From NCBI GenBank assembly GCA_900765125.1, contig CAAFQL010000216.1:1-8608 (forward strand): a stretch of 8,608 bases of DNA. Reading direction: 5' to 3'. The stretch comes from Oscillospiraceae bacterium. GTDB lineage: Bacteria; Bacillota; Clostridia; Oscillospirales; Ruminococcaceae. Under the pieces are notes generated by a model that saw only the letters and a program-made list of their open reading frames with translations, was not told the DNA's origin and did no database searches. This document shows positions 6,234 through 8,608 of the stretch, piece by piece. Made by a program: the position numbers and the translations under genes. Each line of letters starts with the position of its first letter. Position 1 is the first letter of the stretch.

Positions 6234-7340
6234 TTGAAATTATATATTTTAAATAAATCATTTCAGCGTGTTGCAGTTATAGATCAATATTCGTCATTGA
6301 TATGGACTAAGCGATATTGGGATTGCGGTGACTTTGAACTGTATATTCCTGCCGAACCAGCTTTGCTTAAATACTTGCAAAAGGACTACTATGTTCGGAG
6401 AGAAGATTGCGAAAGCACAATGATAATTAACCGCATTGAAATAAAAACAGATGCTGAAAATGGTAATTATTTTACAATATCGGGTAAAAGTGCAGAATCT
6501 ATCTTGTCATACAGAGTTGTTGCAAACGGCGGTGGATTTGCTACTAATAATGCATCATTTATGTGCAATCGTCTGATAATGCTTGAAATAAACAGATTGG
6601 AAGTAAAATACGCAGACAGGGAAATTGATATTATAAAAAATATTGATTACATGCCTGAGTATGTGGATTACTTGATCTGGAACACTTTTGAACGTGAAAA
6701 TTTACTCACAGCAGTATTTTCACTATGCAAACAGCATGGGTTCAGCTTTAAGTTTGTTCTTACAGAAAATAATGATGGGTTTGATATACATTTTTACAAG
6801 GGCGTAGATCGTACTGCTGGGCAAACTGAAAATGCATCTGTGATCTTTTCGCCGATATACTATAATTTGATCAATTCTCAATATGTATTGGATGCATCAA
6901 ATGATAAAACAATGGCATTTATTGCAGGTGAGGGCGAGAACGATTCAAAAGTGCTTGTTTGGACTCATAAAACATATGATACCACTCAGGAACACAATGT
7001 GCCAAAGCAGCTTGACAGGCGTGAGATCTTTGTTGACGCAAATAATTTGAAGCCTAAAAAAGATGATGGACAGGCAATGTCTTTTGATGAATATATATCA
7101 CTTTTGAGGGCAAAAGGAAAAGAAAAGTTATTTGAAAATGAGATGATAGAAGGTCTTTCCGCTGAGGTTGATACAACTTTGCAGTTTGTATATAAAAGAG
7201 ACTGGGATCTTGGCGATATTGTTAGCGTTGAAAACGAGTACGGTATGAGAGCTTCATCAAGAATAATTGAAGTTATAGAAGTTGATGATGCAAACGGTTA
7301 TAGAATAACCCCGACTTTTTTAGAATGGGAGATGATTTAA
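6234..7340 (+). CDS. Baseplate hub / tail tip protein, Sipho_Gp37-like
   Basis: A 368-residue protein with the pattern of the siphovirus ReqiPepy6 Gp37-like family, whose members sit after Dit and are taken as the tail-tip hub (Tal-like). From TTG 6234 it begins MKLYILNKSFQRVAVIDQYS, followed by WTKRYWDCGDFELYIPA (about residues 24-40) and TMIINRIEIKTDAENGNYFTISGKSAESIL (about 62-91). Further on are VDYLIWNTFERENLLTAVFSL (about 144-164), GVDRTAGQTENASVIFSPIYYNL (about 190-212) and a final YKRDWDLGDIVSVENEYGM and LEWE end (about 320-366). An in-frame TTG at 6204 would add 10 residues (MRSFCWECNV), but these do not resemble the family start, lack a good ribosome site and overlap Dit. I therefore place the start at 6234. 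No peptidase or lysozyme domain follows, so this is a short hub without a fused tail lysin. Its role at the tip is known for the family; host-contact details are inferred. Confidence 0.86.
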   Translation: MKLYILNKSFQRVAVIDQYSSLIWTKRYWDCGDFELYIPAEPALLKYLQKDYYVRREDCESTMIINRIEIKTDAENGNYFTISGKSAESILSYRVVANGGGFATNNASFMCNRLIMLEINRLEVKYADREIDIIKNIDYMPEYVDYLIWNTFERENLLTAVFSLCKQHGFSFKFVLTENNDGFDIHFYKGVDRTAGQTENASVIFSPIYYNLINSQYVLDASNDKTMAFIAGEGENDSKVLVWTHKTYDTTQEHNVPKQLDRREIFVDANNLKPKKDDGQAMSFDEYISLLRAKGKEKLFENEMIEGLSAEVDTTLQFVYKRDWDLGDIVSVENEYGMRASSRIIEVIEVDDANGYRITPTFLEWEMI

Positions 7341-8608
7341 ATGTTAGAGTACGGTTTTTTTGACAGTATAAACGGCGATAGACGATACAATTCTAAAAAC
7401 TTTTCAGATCATTTTGAAGGACTTATCAGCGGCGGCGTTTACGGCTATGTGGGAGAAAAGTTGAAAGTAAGTCCCGGGGACGGCATGAATGTTATTGTTG
7501 GTACAGGGCGTGCAATGATATTGAACCGATATGTGAAAAATACATCATTACTGTCGATAGATGTTTCTTCAGCTGATTCACAATATCCCAGATCTGATGC
7601 AGTTGTTGTAGGTATAGATCTGAATGAGCGCATTGGAGAAATCAAGGTTATACCGGGCGTGCCTGGTGAAGCAGCTGAACGTCCTGAAATTCCATCTGGT
7701 GAAAATATGCAGTACTATGTATTAGCATACATACGCATTGACGCTAATACTACAAGCGTTCCTGTTGAAAACATCTATGATATGCGAGGTACATCGGAAT
7801 GCCCTTGGGTAGTTGGTCTTATAGATCAGATAGACGGCAGCGGCATGGCAGATCAGTATCGTGCAATGATAGATAAGTTTGAAGATGAGTCAAAGGCGGC
7901 TGTAGATAATGCTATCGGGTCGTTTGAAACAGATTCTCAGGAAGTAATAGGCGAATTTGAAAGGAAAGGGCAGGAAGCAATAAACGCTCTTGTTCATGAT
8001 CCTGCAATCAGTGCAAACATACAAGAAGTTATTGACGCCCGGACAAGCAGCATATCCGGCGAAGAGTTTTCCACCCTTTCTGAAAGACTGGAATCGGATT
8101 TTGCAAACTTAAAGAATGTGATGCAAGCTGTTGAAGTAATGTCATCATACATTGTAGTTAATATAGAACGTGGCGATAATACAGAAATTAAATATTACGC
8201 AGATGATACACTGCGCATTACTGGCGTAGGCAGCGTAAATGAAAGAGTGTTTGAACATAGAGAGGATTTCGGAGCAGCAGAAATCAATATCGGCGGCGAT
8301 GTAGGTGTTGAAGCATTCGGCGGCTGTACAAATTTAAATATGGTAACAGTTGATTGTAAGAAAATATGTGACAGAGCATTCTGGGGTTGCCCTAAGCTTC
8401 ATTCCCTGACGATCGGAAAATCAGTATCAGAAATAGGCTCGGGAATCATATCTAACAGTGCATTTTATATTCCTAATGGTGTACGAATTAAGTACAACGG
8501 AACTATAGCTGAATGGAATGCTATCACAAAGGATGAAAACTGGGTCGGTGAAATGGTTACTGTCGAAAATGGAGTTGTTATCTGTTCAGACGGTACAGTG
8601 GAGGTGTA
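7341..8608 (+). CDS. Baseplate / receptor-binding-type protein with BspA-like leucine-rich repeat (3' end at window edge)
   Basis: At least 422 residues. Residues 1-160 follow a pattern common to Firmicutes phage baseplate proteins encoded after the hub: YGFFDSINGDRRYNSKNFSD, GLISGGVYG, GMNVIVGTGRAMILNRYVKN, then YYVLAYIRI, ENIYDMRGTSECPWV and VGLIDQ. Residues about 160-265 are helical and charged (a likely stalk). From about 285 the protein resembles BspA-type (LRR_5) repeats: VEAFGGCTNLNMVTVDC and DRAFWGCPKLHSLTIGKSVSEIG (about 323-366), followed by the capping segment IKYNGTIAEWNAI (about 383-395). This arrangement suggests an adhesin-like receptor-binding tip, inferred from domain order. 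ATG 7341 directly follows the upstream TAA, with GGGAG at 7327-7331, 9 nt before the start. The last full codon ends at 8606 and the final two bases are 'ta', so a stop at the next base is possible but unseen. Confidence 0.8.
   Translation, partial: MLEYGFFDSINGDRRYNSKNFSDHFEGLISGGVYGYVGEKLKVSPGDGMNVIVGTGRAMILNRYVKNTSLLSIDVSSADSQYPRSDAVVVGIDLNERIGEIKVIPGVPGEAAERPEIPSGENMQYYVLAYIRIDANTTSVPVENIYDMRGTSECPWVVGLIDQIDGSGMADQYRAMIDKFEDESKAAVDNAIGSFETDSQEVIGEFERKGQEAINALVHDPAISANIQEVIDARTSSISGEEFSTLSERLESDFANLKNVMQAVEVMSSYIVVNIERGDNTEIKYYADDTLRITGVGSVNERVFEHREDFGAAEINIGGDVGVEAFGGCTNLNMVTVDCKKICDRAFWGCPKLHSLTIGKSVSEIGSGIISNSAFYIPNGVRIKYNGTIAEWNAITKDENWVGEMVTVENGVVICSDGTVEV
8193..8606 (+). other. BspA-like leucine-rich repeat region of the tail protein
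   Basis: Residues about 285-422 of the preceding gene carry two clear copies of an AF-x-G-C-x-(N/K)-L unit (about 325-332 and 346-353), each followed by a beta-type strand (MVTVD, SLTIGKSV). The end, YNGTIAEWNAI, then NGVVICSDGTVEV, looks like the closing part of BspA-family repeat domains. Such domains are known from surface proteins of gut anaerobes and mediate binding. Confidence 0.72.

Noticed and set aside
7341..8608. A bacterial surface BspA protein from the host chromosome flanking a prophage
   Set aside because: Its N-terminal 160 residues are a phage baseplate pattern, it has no signal peptide, and it abuts the hub gene without a gap.
1..8608. CRISPR array, tRNA, insertion sequence, attachment site, anti-phage or toxin-antitoxin cargo
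   Set aside because: I saw no regularly spaced direct repeats, cloverleaf, transposase or terminal inverted repeats, and no unexplained genes. The strand is filled by tail genes.

Overview
This window is the tail morphogenesis module of a long-tailed, non-contractile (siphovirus-type) phage or prophage. All genes are on the + strand and are packed with almost no intergenic space. The DNA is AT-rich by eye, starts are led by strong GGAGG-type Shine-Dalgarno sites, and the proteins resemble tail families seen in Firmicutes phages (phi13-type major tail protein, TP901-type tape measure, Sipho_Gp37-type hub). The BspA-type leucine-rich repeat in the last gene fits a gut or rumen Clostridia host such as a Ruminococcus relative. 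That host assignment is inference, and the window alone cannot tell an integrated prophage from a free phage.

Layout, left to right: (1) the 3' end of a small gene in the tail-terminator/tail-completion position (2-310); (2) the major tail tube protein (313-978); (3) a tail assembly chaperone made in two forms, short G (1002-1325) and longer G-T (1002-1543). The long form is reached by an apparent programmed -1 frameshift at a canonical GGGAAAC heptamer directly before the G stop codon, with a GC-rich hairpin 6 nt downstream. Then come (4) a 1273-residue tape measure protein (1556-5377); (5) a distal tail (Dit) protein (5381-6229); (6) a Sipho_Gp37-like baseplate hub protein that very likely starts at TTG 6234 (6234-7340); and (7) a baseplate/receptor-binding-type protein (7341 to the window edge). 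The last has a phage structural N-terminus, a helical linker and a BspA-like leucine-rich repeat C-terminus.

The genes work as one assembly line. G and GT chaperone the tape measure, tube subunits polymerise around it to a length it sets, the terminator protein caps the tube at the head end, and Dit, hub and LRR protein form the tip that contacts the host. No promoter, transcription terminator, tRNA, CRISPR array, insertion sequence or attachment site was recognised; the module is probably transcribed from an upstream late promoter. No gene-free stretch over 300 bases exists: the one apparent gap (1326-1543) is the frameshifted T portion of the chaperone.

The most informative signal is the frameshift cassette. 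It is a member of a known mechanism (the lambda G/GT strategy), not a new one, and standard ORF calling would miss its second half. I see no evidence for a wholly undescribed system here.
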